DNA of 64,000 nucleotides from Symsagittifera roscoffensis (lineage: Eukaryota; Xenacoelomorpha; Acoela; Convolutidae), in assembly GCF_963678635.1 (NCBI RefSeq), contig NC_087063.1:77771617-77835616 (forward strand). Reading direction: 5' to 3'. Each line of letters starts with the position of its first letter. Position 1 is the first letter of the stretch. Below are positions 47,388-57,307 of the stretch, one piece after another. The notes beneath the pieces are model-generated. The model made no database searches. It saw only the letters and a program-made list of their open reading frames with translations, and was not told where the DNA came from. Both the position numbers and the translations under genes were made by a program.

Positions 47388-47852
47388 ATGAGTCTAGACA
47401 AGTCAAGGATACCAAAACGAGGTAATAGCTCTAGGAAATTCATACCTGAAAAGCAAAGAAAAACGATGACCGATCCTTTTGTGGATTGGATCAAGCGATC
47501 CCGGTCTAACAAAAGGGGAACGGTTTCAGGCAGAATGGTTGAAACGAGAAGTCAAAAGACCTCAGAAGAGCGAAGAGAACCATTAGAAGTGGAGGTCAAT
47601 ACGGACCATACCATGAATGACAACCAGGAAGTAAATGAACTGGAAGGGAGAGGCAGAAGACTGGCGAGTGAATCTACCCCGGTAGAACAAGGCCATGATC
47701 TTGCCACTTCCACCGGGACATTGGATCGAGAAGAGATGTCGGAACTGTCCGACATCTCAACTGAGGTAGCGACAACGAGAAGATCTCCGACAGACAACAC
47801 TATGATGGCAGGTGGAACTGGGAAACAAACAACGTCATCATCATTTTCATAA
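47388..47852 (+). CDS. ORF1 upstream of gag, 154 aa
   Basis: ATG at 47388 to a TAA at 47850. Basic N-terminus (SRIPKRGNSSRKFIPEKQRK), then acidic and serine/threonine-rich. Probably disordered, no domain recognised. It is in the same frame as gag: the TAA is followed by AGA and then the gag ATG. It may therefore be a true leader protein, or the original N-terminus of Gag separated by a nonsense or readthrough codon. Confidence 0.55.
   Translation: MSLDKSRIPKRGNSSRKFIPEKQRKTMTDPFVDWIKRSRSNKRGTVSGRMVETRSQKTSEERREPLEVEVNTDHTMNDNQEVNELEGRGRRLASESTPVEQGHDLATSTGTLDREEMSELSDISTEVATTRRSPTDNTMMAGGTGKQTTSSSFS
47850..47852 (+). other. in-frame stop TAA between ORF1 and gag
   Basis: Context TCA TAA AGA ATG. 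The gag ATG follows after one codon in the same frame. Confidence 0.8.
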
Positions 47853-47855
47853 AGA

Positions 47856-50378
47856 ATGAAGAACACCTTCGGGAACATCTTTCCATTCAGCATGGGAGGA
47901 GGAGCAGGCAACGATGGTGAGTCCCAGGAGGAAGAAGATGAAGAGGAGCAAGGGGACTATGGATCTCAAGTCAGCCTCAATAGTTCAGTCCAAGAGAGTG
48001 AGGCACACGTCGGAAGAGAGACTGGAACCACGGACAAATTTGGTGTGGTGACAACAATAAGCAAAGAAGCAAACACACCAGGCCAGTCAAAAGACTTCAC
48101 GATGAGGGCAAGTTCGGAGCCAGAACCTGGTGAGAATAGAACCAGAGGGCTCGGCAACGCGTCAAATGATCTTGAAACAAACAATGAAAAGACGTCGAGG
48201 CAGAGAGTCAAGGCCCGGATCTCGACAAGCACGAAGTTACCTGGGACCGACAGGGTTACACCACCACTAGTAACGCCACTGGTGGATAACGGGGCAGCAC
48301 TAGAGGAAGCCTTAAACAACATAGTGGACAGTTTAGGAGAACAAAACGAGCAAATGTCAATAAGGATGAGTGAACTAGAAAGAGCAGTTCACATTGAGAG
48401 AGAAAGGCTGCGGGAAGAAATAAACCGCAACAGACAAGAAGTTGACAGGAGCGAAAAACGCTTGAAAGAGAGAACGGATGAACACATGACGAGGAACTTG
48501 TCGCGAATGACAAGAGAGGCGGAACAGAGGGAGTTACGCTTAAGAGCCGACATGGAGAAGTTGAGAATTCAGCAAGAGCAGTCTCTTGGGACTCTTGACA
48601 CAAAGATAGATGCGATGATGGAGAGGCGAACCCAGGCTATCATGGATAGGTTGGACGGGCTACTAAGCAGCAAAAGTGGACCAAAAGACGGAGAACCGAA
48701 TTCGGGAGGCCCCAGCAGGGAACCGAAGGTGAACTTCAATGAACATCAAAAGAGGAAGACGTATGGATCCACTAGAGGCAGGGGCAGTTCATCAGGCTAT
48801 GCCACAAGGGATAATGGAGCATGGGGCCCGAACAATAGAGCAAGTTCAACGGGGAACAGACGAACCTCTAACGAACGACCAACGCAAGGCGCACAGGCGA
48901 CAGGGAGAAGTGATTCTGGCAATAGGGGGCATACAAGCCCGAGGAGGGGTCACGTGGGCCAAGCGGGAAGTGCTCACGATGATTCGGATTGCAGGGATGC
49001 ACCGCACACAGAGCCTTCGACGAGGTGTGAGGACACTCAAGCGGGACACTCAAGGGATGCTACGGCAATGGCCGCAGCATTTGAACCCCTGAACAGGTCT
49101 CTGGAGACATTCCTGACGAGGTTATCTAGAACCAATGAACGCAGTGAGAAGTCCAGAAGAGTCTTTAAAAAGCCGAGATGCTACAAAGATGAATCTGATG
49201 GCTGTATTGATACCTGGATAGAGGTAATGAAGCTGCATTTCGAGGAAGAGGACTTGTCTGAGAGACAGGAATGCAGCGCGCTCACCAGCAACTTAGAAGG
49301 GACAGCCCTAAACTGTGTCATGGCTAAGAAACAGTATCAACGTGACACTGCACAGAAAATCTTCGAAATTTTGTTAAACCGTTTCGGATCAGGGGTGCAG
49401 GGGCACCAGGCGATGATGCGATTCGAGAAACGGAGGCAACGGGAAGATGAAACTATAGACAAGTTTCTCGATGATTTGGAAATGCTGAGAAGACGCAGCC
49501 AACCGGATGAGTCAAACCGAAGCATGAACCTGGCCGTAGCCTCAAAATTCATCGATGGTGTGAAAAACGATGAACTTCGTACGATGCTAGCAACGCATTA
49601 CACACCACTATCAACTAATGCGCCAACACCGGAGGAGTTGAGGCTCAAATCAAAAGAGTATCTATTGTTGAAACCTCCTTCGAGATCTGGATATTACAAG
49701 AACAATTATGGCAATTTTAACAACGGACCAGCGAACCAAGGGAACAATTGGTACAAACCGAGGGACGATATGGACAAGAGACGCTCTTGTGCCAATTGTA
49801 GTTCAACAGACCATCATATGTCAGCATGCCCAGCTTATAAACAAGGCATGAAAGCAATAGGCTTTAGCCTTGAGGACGAAGATGCGTCAGAGTTGGAACA
49901 TGAGGATTTCATGAGAGGAGTAATTGCGAAATTCGGCCCGAGGTGTTTCTTTTGCAACTTGGAAGGTCATTTTAAATCAGATTGTCCACAATTCTGGGAT
50001 GCAGTGGCAGACATCAAGCATCCAAGGCATGAAGAAGCTTTGTCAGGAGTGAAAGCAAGCAAGGCTCGACTTTTGAACGAGGCAGAGGCACGCAGGAAGG
50101 ACAAACCTCAAGAGCTGGCGGCAAAGAAAATGCAAGCGGTAACAGAAGAAGCACGTGAACCGGAACCAGCAACTGCGGCCGATGACTTCAAGATCGATTA
50201 CAAGGCAGCCGCAAAGGATGCTCTAAATAGAGTACAACAGGAACTGGTGACGAAAGAGATCGAACAAAAAGTGAAACTTGAACTGGAAAATGAAAAGCTT
50301 CAGGAGCAACTGAATACCTTCGAAGCAACGGAGTTCGAGGAGACGAAAACACCAAGCAGTTTAGATATGAAACTTTAG
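47856..50378 (+). CDS. giant element Gag, 840 aa
   Basis: Acidic N-terminus. A long charged coiled-coil-like segment at residues ~145-280 (SELERAVHIERERLREEINR and following). Then an arginine/glycine/serine-rich basic stretch (~285-400). Then a retrotransposon capsid-like domain at ~430-590 (DTWIEVMKLHFEEEDLS..., FGSGVQGHQAMMRFEKRRQ). Two CX2CX4HX4C knuckles follow: CANCSSTDHHMSAC at 645 and CFFCNLEGHFKSDC at 697, with a charged C-terminal tail. Role: particle assembly and RNA packaging. Unusually long for gypsy Gag (commonly 300-500 aa) because of the coiled-coil and basic regions. It ends at TAG directly followed by the ATG of pol in the same frame. Confidence 0.9.
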   Translation: MKNTFGNIFPFSMGGGAGNDGESQEEEDEEEQGDYGSQVSLNSSVQESEAHVGRETGTTDKFGVVTTISKEANTPGQSKDFTMRASSEPEPGENRTRGLGNASNDLETNNEKTSRQRVKARISTSTKLPGTDRVTPPLVTPLVDNGAALEEALNNIVDSLGEQNEQMSIRMSELERAVHIERERLREEINRNRQEVDRSEKRLKERTDEHMTRNLSRMTREAEQRELRLRADMEKLRIQQEQSLGTLDTKIDAMMERRTQAIMDRLDGLLSSKSGPKDGEPNSGGPSREPKVNFNEHQKRKTYGSTRGRGSSSGYATRDNGAWGPNNRASSTGNRRTSNERPTQGAQATGRSDSGNRGHTSPRRGHVGQAGSAHDDSDCRDAPHTEPSTRCEDTQAGHSRDATAMAAAFEPLNRSLETFLTRLSRTNERSEKSRRVFKKPRCYKDESDGCIDTWIEVMKLHFEEEDLSERQECSALTSNLEGTALNCVMAKKQYQRDTAQKIFEILLNRFGSGVQGHQAMMRFEKRRQREDETIDKFLDDLEMLRRRSQPDESNRSMNLAVASKFIDGVKNDELRTMLATHYTPLSTNAPTPEELRLKSKEYLLLKPPSRSGYYKNNYGNFNNGPANQGNNWYKPRDDMDKRRSCANCSSTDHHMSACPAYKQGMKAIGFSLEDEDASELEHEDFMRGVIAKFGPRCFFCNLEGHFKSDCPQFWDAVADIKHPRHEEALSGVKASKARLLNEAEARRKDKPQELAAKKMQAVTEEAREPEPATAADDFKIDYKAAAKDALNRVQQELVTKEIEQKVKLELENEKLQEQLNTFEATEFEETKTPSSLDMKL
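50376..50378 (+). other. gag-pol in-frame stop TAG
   Basis: AAA CTT TAG ATG ATC. Gag and Pol are in the same frame with only this amber codon between them, so Pol could be made by stop readthrough (as in gammaretroviruses) or by reinitiation at the abutting ATG. No classic CARYYA readthrough context follows. Confidence 0.85.
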
Positions 50379-53300
50379 ATGATCTCCGGTAAGAGGTTCG
50401 GCATGGCGCCGCAAGGAAAGAAGATACAGTCGATAATCTCAGTGGCTGGACACCAGGTAATAAGAAATCTGAGTGAACCATCAGAATTCACTTTAATGCA
50501 TTTGGACACATATGCAGATTATCTGAGGCAGGTGGAGCCACGCACTGAGTCGAGAGCTGTGCGAGCACTACTAACGACGGGTGGCCCTCGTATGAAGAAA
50601 CTTCATGGACGCTACTTGGAGGTCTATGGGCCCTATCAAATAATGCTGAACGTGGATGGAATCAGCATCTACACCAGGACTTACATAACAACAGATGATG
50701 ACCAAATGGGGCAGATCTATTTGGGTGAAGAGGAACTCAAAGTCCGCAGGATAGGCCATGACGCCATGATGGAACAAGATGCGGTACATATTGGATATGA
50801 AGCAGATGTGACAGCACATCTGCTCGACACCAACGGAACAAAAATCGGAGTCACAGGGCTTCTGGACACAGGCGCGGTGGTGAGTGTGATGCCGATAAAG
50901 ACCTGGGAAAGAATGGGCTTCACGCGGGAAGATCTGATTCCTACGAATCTCCGACTAGCCGCTGCAAATCGAGGAGCTATCTACGTAGCCGGAAGAACAC
51001 CGGTGACGGTCCTTCACATGGGAGGACGGAACCTTTGGATGAGCTTCCTGGTGGTAGAGAATCTGGACGACGCCGACCAATTCATCTTGGGCAGAGATTT
51101 TGTCAGGAACTTTGACGTGATGATTGACTTGAACAACGGTCTAATACGGATTAGAAACCCGGACCGAAAGTATGTCAAGAAACCAATTAATAGGATAATA
51201 ACAGACGAAAATAAGGTACCAGTTTTTTTGGATAGAAAAGTAAAATTACAACCAGGACAAGCTGTGGTAGCAATTTTTAGAATGAGAAATTTAAATTCGT
51301 TAAGTGACAGTAAACAGGTTTGCTTAGTACCGAATCCAAATAGTCAGAGTTCGGTGATTTTAGGCCGGAGCTTCTCGGTAACGCGAAACGGACTGTGTGT
51401 CAGTGTGTTGTTGAACACACTGGACACCACGGTTTCAATCCAGCGTGGAAAGAAGCTTGGTTACGCATTGCCGATGAGGACCGACTATGAAGAGACACAA
51501 AACTTGAAGAAATATAGTGTGAAAGACTGTCCTTATCATGCCAATAAAGATAAAATTTTAAAGAGGATTGATGAATTAAAATCTATTCATAAATTGTTTT
51601 CAATGAAATCCGAAACGGACGACGGCTTATCAAGCTGCTCGAATTTTCCGGAACGCCCCTCGTCATATGAATTAGAATCTGACAAACCGGTTTTGCCGGA
51701 GATAGAACATTTAAAAGGGAAAATAGGTGAGGGGGATTTCGAAAAATTGCGGGACCTCCTAAATCGGAACGCTGATGTATTTTCAAAACATAAGGCGGAT
51801 ATTGGTTGTTGTAATTTCGTCGAACACGAAATCGAACTAGAAGATGGCGCCGTACCCCATAGGGAAGGCGCAAGGCGAATGACGCCGCAGAAATCGGAAG
51901 CGTGCCGAGCAGAAATTGAAATGTTGCTTGAATACGACATGATAGAACCCTCGAAATCGCCGTGGGCTTTCGGGGTAGTAATGGCGAAAAAGAAAGGGGG
52001 GCAGCTTAGATTTTGTTGCGACTTTCGTTACTTGAACGCGGTAACGATCAAAGATGCGTACCCGATACCGCGAATAGACGAGAGCCTATCTAAACTTGGT
52101 GATGCCAAGTTCTTCACCACATTGGACTTAGGTTCTGCCTTCTGGCAGGTCCCTCTGCGAAAGAAGGACAGAGAGAAAACCGGATTCGCGTGCGAATTGG
52201 GGTTGTACCAGTGGAAGAGGATGCCCTTCGGCTTGTGCAATGCAACAGCAACTTTTCAAAGGCTGATGGCTCAGGCTTTGACAGGAGTGACCAAAAAGTA
52301 CGGGAATCTCTTGATGTGCTACGTGGATGACGTAGTCATAGCGACACCGAGCCTAGAGGATCACATTGATCGGCTCGATGAGGTCTTCGGATGTATGAAA
52401 AGAGCAGGCTTGAAATGCAAACCATCGAAATGTGAAATCCTTAGGGATTCGATCAAGTACCTGGGAAGAATGGTGGACAGGCATGGTGTGAGGCCAGATC
52501 CGGACGCAGTAGAGGCCGTGCTGACATGGAAGGCTCCGAGAACGGACACACAGCTAATGAGCTTCCTGGGGTTTGCCAATTACTACCGAGAATTCATTAA
52601 GGGATACGCGGACAAAGTGTATCCGATGCAGAAGCTGATGCGCAACAAAGGGAAGAAGTTCGAATGGAACGATGAAGCACAAGTTGCTTTCGAGAACATA
52701 AAGCGGGAACTGTGCGAAGCGCCAGTGCTGGGCATGCCGACAGAGAAGGGCATGTATGTTCTCGACACAGATGCATCGGTGGTGGCCATCTCAGGAATCT
52801 TGCATCAAGAGCAAGAATGGAACGGAAGAACAGTTCTCCGTCCCATTGCATACGGCAGCAAGGTCCTGAGTGACACGGAGATGAAATATGGCGCACCAAA
52901 AGCAGAAATGTTTGCAGTGGTCACTTTTGTGGAAAAGTACCGTGCATACTTGGGGAGCGCTCCCTTCAAGTTACGCGTGGACAACAGAGCGTTATCCTGG
53001 TTGAAAACCTACTCGATGGATCAGAGTTATATTGGTAGATGGATAGTAAGATTGGATGGCTACCATATGAAAATCGAGCATAGGATGCGCGATAAACACC
53101 AAAATGCTGATAGCCTCAGCAAGAAAACTGAGTTCTATGAAAGGTTGGAGCAGAAGCAAGCCAATCAGGCGGAAATAAAAGAGGGATTCTCGTTTCTAGA
53201 CAAAGAAACTTATGAAGCGCTTCCTTTAACGAGATGGTTGGATAAGTCTGGACATCCAATTCCAGGACATCCTGAATTACCTGTGGAGAAAGCAGCTGAG

Positions 53301-56300
53301 ATAAAGATCCTGTCAAAGGGGGACCCGATCCCTTTGGATTTGCTGCTGCGCTCGAACCTGGTCCAGCAAGAACTCTCTCGCATGAATATAAACAGCCTCT
53401 CATTACTGGATAAAACGGTGCAAGTCACACCACAAGTGATGCGGATGCTGGGTGGATTGTTAGAGAGAGAAGTGACCAGAGATGACCCCGAGTGGACGGC
53501 AGCAGTGGCATCGCTAACAGTCAGGGAGAAAGTAAAGATCATGCCGTCCAGACGACAACACGAAGAGAACGAGAGGGATTGTAGGACAATAGTTCAGCAA
53601 CTAGTATCCTCAATACCCCAAGAGATTTTAACCAGTACTTCTTACGGACAAAAAGAACAGGAGAGCGGCAAGCAAAAGAAAACTGTCACCTTTGTGGACC
53701 GGGATGAAGAGGGTGAGGTTGTAAAACAAAATCTGCTGCAAGACTATTTGTCCGGGGAGAAGGATAAAGAGAAAGATCAAAGATCACAAGATCAACACCC
53801 GGCACAAGAAAATTTGTCCGGGGAGTCCGAGATAGACGAGAAAATTCCTGACGAGAAACAGGACCTAGAGAACAAGGTTTTGTCCGGGGAGTTTAGATGG
53901 ATGCGGAGAAGGTATGGACCTGATCTGAAGGAGGGAGTGGACTCCATCACAGACGCTTCAATGGAGGACAGCTCCAGGAATTTGAGTATGGACACATACT
54001 CAGACAGGGACTCGAGCTCGGGATCAGAACTGTCAGAACTTGCGATCCACACACTGCTGGTAGAAACCCACGCAAGGGATCTGGATAGAGAAGTGTACAA
54101 AGACCCTGACAGCGATCGCTATCTCGTACCAGAGGAAAGGATCTTCGACAACGCAGCAGACGATTTGGAAACAATAGCAGTGTCAAAGCGGTCGATGAGC
54201 TTATTGCCACAGAAAGAGGTAGTCAGGACTGATCTTCAACCGTTTAAACAAGAAACACAACCGTTGGCAAAGATTTGGTGCGTAAAGATGGAGGAGGACA
54301 CGCACCAGCCCAATGAGATGAATGGTCAAATGAGGGTCATGAAGACATATTTGAAGGCGAGATACAGACTCTCGGACCTACTAAGGGCGCAAAGGAATGA
54401 CCGCATGACAAGTAACCTAAAGAGGTGGATAGAAAACGGTAAACCAGACAAAGGTGACCTAGAAGAAGACAGTTATAGGATCCTGAGACAATACTTCATG
54501 CAGAAGGAGGGGAGATTATATCTGAACAAGGACAGGATTGTGGCTTGCAAGAGAAGAGAAGAAGACAAAGTCTTATACAAGTATAACGCGATAGTGTTGC
54601 CGCAACTCTATCAAACAGAATTATTATTCAGGTCGCATGATCAAATGGGCCATCAAGGGATCGACAAAGTGTATCAGAGGATACTGAAGCGCTTTGAGTG
54701 GCCTGGAATGAAAAAGGCATGTGAGAAATGGGTAACAGCGTGCCTGTCATGCCAACAGGTAAAGGACCCAAGGAAATTACGATTTCCGTTACAATCGATT
54801 GAGTCGTCTGAATTCAACGAGGTGGTGCAGATAGATCACCAGAAGATATGCATGACAGACAGCGGTTATAACCAAGTCTTGGTCATGATAGATCACTTCA
54901 CGAAGTATGCAGAGGCCGTGCCCTGCATAACGGCCTCGGCGGAAGAGACATGCGACCACCTGATCAATACGTGGATAGCAAGACATGGGTGTCCAATGAC
55001 ATTTCAATCGGACAATGGAACAGCTTTCGTAGGCGAGCTTACGAAAGAGCTTATGAGACGGTCACAGGTCGCTCAGGCTCACTCCACGACATACCATCCT
55101 CAGACGAATGGCTTGGTGGAAAGACAGAATAGGACGCTAGTGTCGATGCTGAGGGTATATTGTTCCAGGTACATGACCGATTGGGACAGATACCTTCCAC
55201 AGGTGATGGGAGCTTATAATAGCACGCAACACTCCACCACTGGAGTCAGTCCACACATGATGCTGACGGGACACGAGAAGTCTTTACCCTTGACATTCTT
55301 CTACCCAGAGTATGAGGGAAAGAAAACATCTCCACAGGTTTACGTAAGGGATGTGATCAGACGTCAACAGGAGTTGAACGATCTGTGCAGACGAAATACT
55401 CAGCAAGCACAAGCAAGGCAAAGGAAAAGATTCGACAAGAAAGCAGCTGGTGCAAAAGCTTACTCGGTGGGAGACTACGTATGGGTGTTTCAGAACGTTA
55501 TACCACCGAAAGGGACGAAGAAGCTCCTAAAGAAGTGGAGGGGACCCTTCATGATTACAGAGGTGCACCAGGAGGGACGCTTTTACAGACTGAGTACAGG
55601 CCGAGCCGCCCACTACGAAAACATCAAGCCACACAATCCATCGACAGAGGACTGGTGTATACCTGCAGATATGGAAAAAGGGGATTACCTGATGATGGAT
55701 CCTGCTTGCGAGGTCAACGAGAAAGGCACCAGGGAGAAGAATGATGGAAATGAGGTAATAGAGGAGGGGACGAATACACCACTGGACCTGGATCCAAATG
55801 AGGTGATAGAAGCGGATGATGAAACCTTACCTTACGCGGAGGAAGATTGGCAGGATCCCGAACAGACTGAGGTTCCCAAAAATATGGATCCAGATCTCCC
55901 GTTCACCATGCAGACTCGACAAGGCGACGGGAAAAGACCTAGAAAGAAATACAACCGTTACGGTGACGAATATGTAGTAGACAAGATAGATCTGAAAAAG
56001 ATAGTGGAAGAAGTGGTAGGTCTAGAGAGCATAACAGTCTCACAAGACATTGACATAGTGGATGATCACGACCAGGAATGGATCGAGGACAGATCGGAAC
56101 CCGAAGTAGATTTCGATGAGGAGCAATCGGAGTCCAACAGAGATGATCTCACGAATCTGCGAGTCTTGGAGTGGCTGAACGAAATGACATCAGATCCTAA
56201 AGAGACCAGCGTCACGATTCAAGATGTGGATCGTGAAAGCGCGAAATACATTAAGACGGAGCGAGATGATCCTTCTTGGGCTGCCCAGGAAGGACAACTC

Positions 56301-56990
56301 CTCATTCCAGCTTCTAACCTCGACTTAATATCCGGTATGCGATCGACGGGGACGCCGATGGATATTTTTGTCCGGGGAGTGGGGGTAGGACTTACCCACA
56401 CTGAAAACCTGATAATAAAAAAATTGAGAATAGCAAGAGAAACAGGAGACTTAGAAGCAGAAACAGGCGAAGAACCTAAGAAACCTGACATAGGCAGGGT
56501 AGTTGAGTCATATTTTAACTTACCAAATGAATATTCGAGTAACATAGTACTAACAGATAGTGATTTCATACTCACAAACAGAACATGTGCGATAGCGATC
56601 ACCGCAGACATGAGTTTTAGGACGGCGCTAGCGGCAGATTTTAAGAGAGAATACAAAAACGTGGAATTCCTTTGGAAGCAAAGACCAGGGATAGGGGGCG
56701 TAGCAGCCTTACCCCCGGCGGTTTCGCAGATACCGGGAAAGTACTTATGCTTCTTGGTAACGAGGGCAACGGAGAGACAACACGTGGACCCAGAAAATTT
56801 AGCCTTGTCTTTGACGAGGCTGAGGGACTTCCTTGTGGAAATGGACGTGAAGGAACTTTCGCTTCCGGTGTACGACCCAAACAGAGGAAGACTGCATCCT
56901 CGGGAATTGTACGCGCTTGTATACGTGATATTCTCTGATACGAACATACAAGTGTATCTACATAAGAAATATTACTTAAGTATAGGCTGA
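50379..56990 (+). CDS. giant element Pol with C-terminal macro domain, 2203 aa
   Basis: Domains in order: retropepsin with LLDTGAVVSV (Asp163) and the later FILGRDF motif; RT with FCCDFRYLNAVT, TTLDLGSAFWQVPL, MPFGLCNATATFQRLM and YVDD at 648-651; RNase H with LDTDASVVAISG (from 796) and ADSLSKK; an acidic ~400-residue linker with three YLSGE-type repeats; integrase with the HHCC finger (from His1420: HDQMGHQG...CLSCQQ) and a DDE triad Asp1486, Asp1545, Glu1581 (35 residues between D and E). A WRGPFMITEV chromatin/LTR-binding-type tail follows, then a long acidic region. The last ~148 residues (2056-2203) read as a macro domain. Most gypsy Pols are 1000-1300 aa. No frameshift or stop inside, so possibly functional. 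Confidence 0.93.
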   Translation: MISGKRFGMAPQGKKIQSIISVAGHQVIRNLSEPSEFTLMHLDTYADYLRQVEPRTESRAVRALLTTGGPRMKKLHGRYLEVYGPYQIMLNVDGISIYTRTYITTDDDQMGQIYLGEEELKVRRIGHDAMMEQDAVHIGYEADVTAHLLDTNGTKIGVTGLLDTGAVVSVMPIKTWERMGFTREDLIPTNLRLAAANRGAIYVAGRTPVTVLHMGGRNLWMSFLVVENLDDADQFILGRDFVRNFDVMIDLNNGLIRIRNPDRKYVKKPINRIITDENKVPVFLDRKVKLQPGQAVVAIFRMRNLNSLSDSKQVCLVPNPNSQSSVILGRSFSVTRNGLCVSVLLNTLDTTVSIQRGKKLGYALPMRTDYEETQNLKKYSVKDCPYHANKDKILKRIDELKSIHKLFSMKSETDDGLSSCSNFPERPSSYELESDKPVLPEIEHLKGKIGEGDFEKLRDLLNRNADVFSKHKADIGCCNFVEHEIELEDGAVPHREGARRMTPQKSEACRAEIEMLLEYDMIEPSKSPWAFGVVMAKKKGGQLRFCCDFRYLNAVTIKDAYPIPRIDESLSKLGDAKFFTTLDLGSAFWQVPLRKKDREKTGFACELGLYQWKRMPFGLCNATATFQRLMAQALTGVTKKYGNLLMCYVDDVVIATPSLEDHIDRLDEVFGCMKRAGLKCKPSKCEILRDSIKYLGRMVDRHGVRPDPDAVEAVLTWKAPRTDTQLMSFLGFANYYREFIKGYADKVYPMQKLMRNKGKKFEWNDEAQVAFENIKRELCEAPVLGMPTEKGMYVLDTDASVVAISGILHQEQEWNGRTVLRPIAYGSKVLSDTEMKYGAPKAEMFAVVTFVEKYRAYLGSAPFKLRVDNRALSWLKTYSMDQSYIGRWIVRLDGYHMKIEHRMRDKHQNADSLSKKTEFYERLEQKQANQAEIKEGFSFLDKETYEALPLTRWLDKSGHPIPGHPELPVEKAAEIKILSKGDPIPLDLLLRSNLVQQELSRMNINSLSLLDKTVQVTPQVMRMLGGLLEREVTRDDPEWTAAVASLTVREKVKIMPSRRQHEENERDCRTIVQQLVSSIPQEILTSTSYGQKEQESGKQKKTVTFVDRDEEGEVVKQNLLQDYLSGEKDKEKDQRSQDQHPAQENLSGESEIDEKIPDEKQDLENKVLSGEFRWMRRRYGPDLKEGVDSITDASMEDSSRNLSMDTYSDRDSSSGSELSELAIHTLLVETHARDLDREVYKDPDSDRYLVPEERIFDNAADDLETIAVSKRSMSLLPQKEVVRTDLQPFKQETQPLAKIWCVKMEEDTHQPNEMNGQMRVMKTYLKARYRLSDLLRAQRNDRMTSNLKRWIENGKPDKGDLEEDSYRILRQYFMQKEGRLYLNKDRIVACKRREEDKVLYKYNAIVLPQLYQTELLFRSHDQMGHQGIDKVYQRILKRFEWPGMKKACEKWVTACLSCQQVKDPRKLRFPLQSIESSEFNEVVQIDHQKICMTDSGYNQVLVMIDHFTKYAEAVPCITASAEETCDHLINTWIARHGCPMTFQSDNGTAFVGELTKELMRRSQVAQAHSTTYHPQTNGLVERQNRTLVSMLRVYCSRYMTDWDRYLPQVMGAYNSTQHSTTGVSPHMMLTGHEKSLPLTFFYPEYEGKKTSPQVYVRDVIRRQQELNDLCRRNTQQAQARQRKRFDKKAAGAKAYSVGDYVWVFQNVIPPKGTKKLLKKWRGPFMITEVHQEGRFYRLSTGRAAHYENIKPHNPSTEDWCIPADMEKGDYLMMDPACEVNEKGTREKNDGNEVIEEGTNTPLDLDPNEVIEADDETLPYAEEDWQDPEQTEVPKNMDPDLPFTMQTRQGDGKRPRKKYNRYGDEYVVDKIDLKKIVEEVVGLESITVSQDIDIVDDHDQEWIEDRSEPEVDFDEEQSESNRDDLTNLRVLEWLNEMTSDPKETSVTIQDVDRESAKYIKTERDDPSWAAQEGQLLIPASNLDLISGMRSTGTPMDIFVRGVGVGLTHTENLIIKKLRIARETGDLEAETGEEPKKPDIGRVVESYFNLPNEYSSNIVLTDSDFILTNRTCAIAITADMSFRTALAADFKREYKNVEFLWKQRPGIGGVAALPPAVSQIPGKYLCFLVTRATERQHVDPENLALSLTRLRDFLVEMDVKELSLPVYDPNRGRLHPRELYALVYVIFSDTNIQVYLHKKYYLSIG
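53747..53891 (+). repeat. three TTTGTCCGGGGAG repeats, 66 bp apart
   Basis: The 13-bp word begins at 53747, 53813 and 53879, spacing exactly 66 bp, encoding LSGE each time in the RNase H-integrase linker. A fourth copy at 56367-56379 lies in another reading frame. Confidence 0.85.
56543..56987 (+). other. macro domain (OARD1/TARG1-like), within Pol
   Basis: Pol residues 2056-2203. Pattern: strand VLTDSDF; then CAIAITADMSFRTALAADFK, in the position of the macro-domain ADP-ribose loop (ISxDxRMGxGIAxxFK in OARD1-like proteins); then GKYLCFLVTRATERQHVDPE and NLALSLTRLRDFLVE; then ELSLPVYDPNRGRLHPRE; then NIQVYL near the end. The length matches single-domain OARD1-like proteins (~150 aa). The lysine and aspartate used for catalysis by TARG1 do not seem to be present at the equivalent places, so it may bind rather than hydrolyse ADP-ribose. 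Identified by eye only. Confidence 0.68.
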
Positions 56991-57307
56991 GTGATGAGCG
57001 AGAGGGTGTTAGGCCAAAGACCAAGTTACATGTAAGATGTGATATGTGTGTTATGTTATGTTATGTGTTAGGTTATTAAGATCATGGGTAAGTAGGGGTT
57101 AGTGACCATGAATAACTAAATGACTATTTTGGGAATAGATCCAAAGTTTGGACTGTCCAATCTTAGGTCGTATTCCAAAATTTTAGAAACCAATTGATTT
57201 TAATAAATTTTAGGATAAATATCTTTTTATCTGAACTGTCTTTAAGAAAATTTTAACGATGTATGCTAAGGTGAAATTGACAAGTGTGGGAAGCACTGAG
57301 GGAATCA
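56991..57307. other. spacer between pol and ORF A
   Basis: No ORF. Contains a short GTTAT repeat (57048-57066) and GGGTAAGTAGG at about 57083, which could be a splice donor. A pyrimidine-containing stretch ending in AG near 57246 is a weak acceptor candidate. Downstream ORFs could be expressed from a spliced or subgenomic RNA, but this is not shown. Confidence 0.4.

Noticed and set aside
47552-48603. Minus-strand ORFs of 115-119 codons opposite gag
   Set aside because: Shadow frames of the gag coding strand, with leucine/serine-rich composition typical of antisense translations.
56219-56947. 242-codon antisense ORF opposite the macro-domain region, and similar long antisense ORFs at 58444-59175
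   Set aside because: The sense strand carries recognisable domains and a much longer frame; antisense openness follows from its codon bias.
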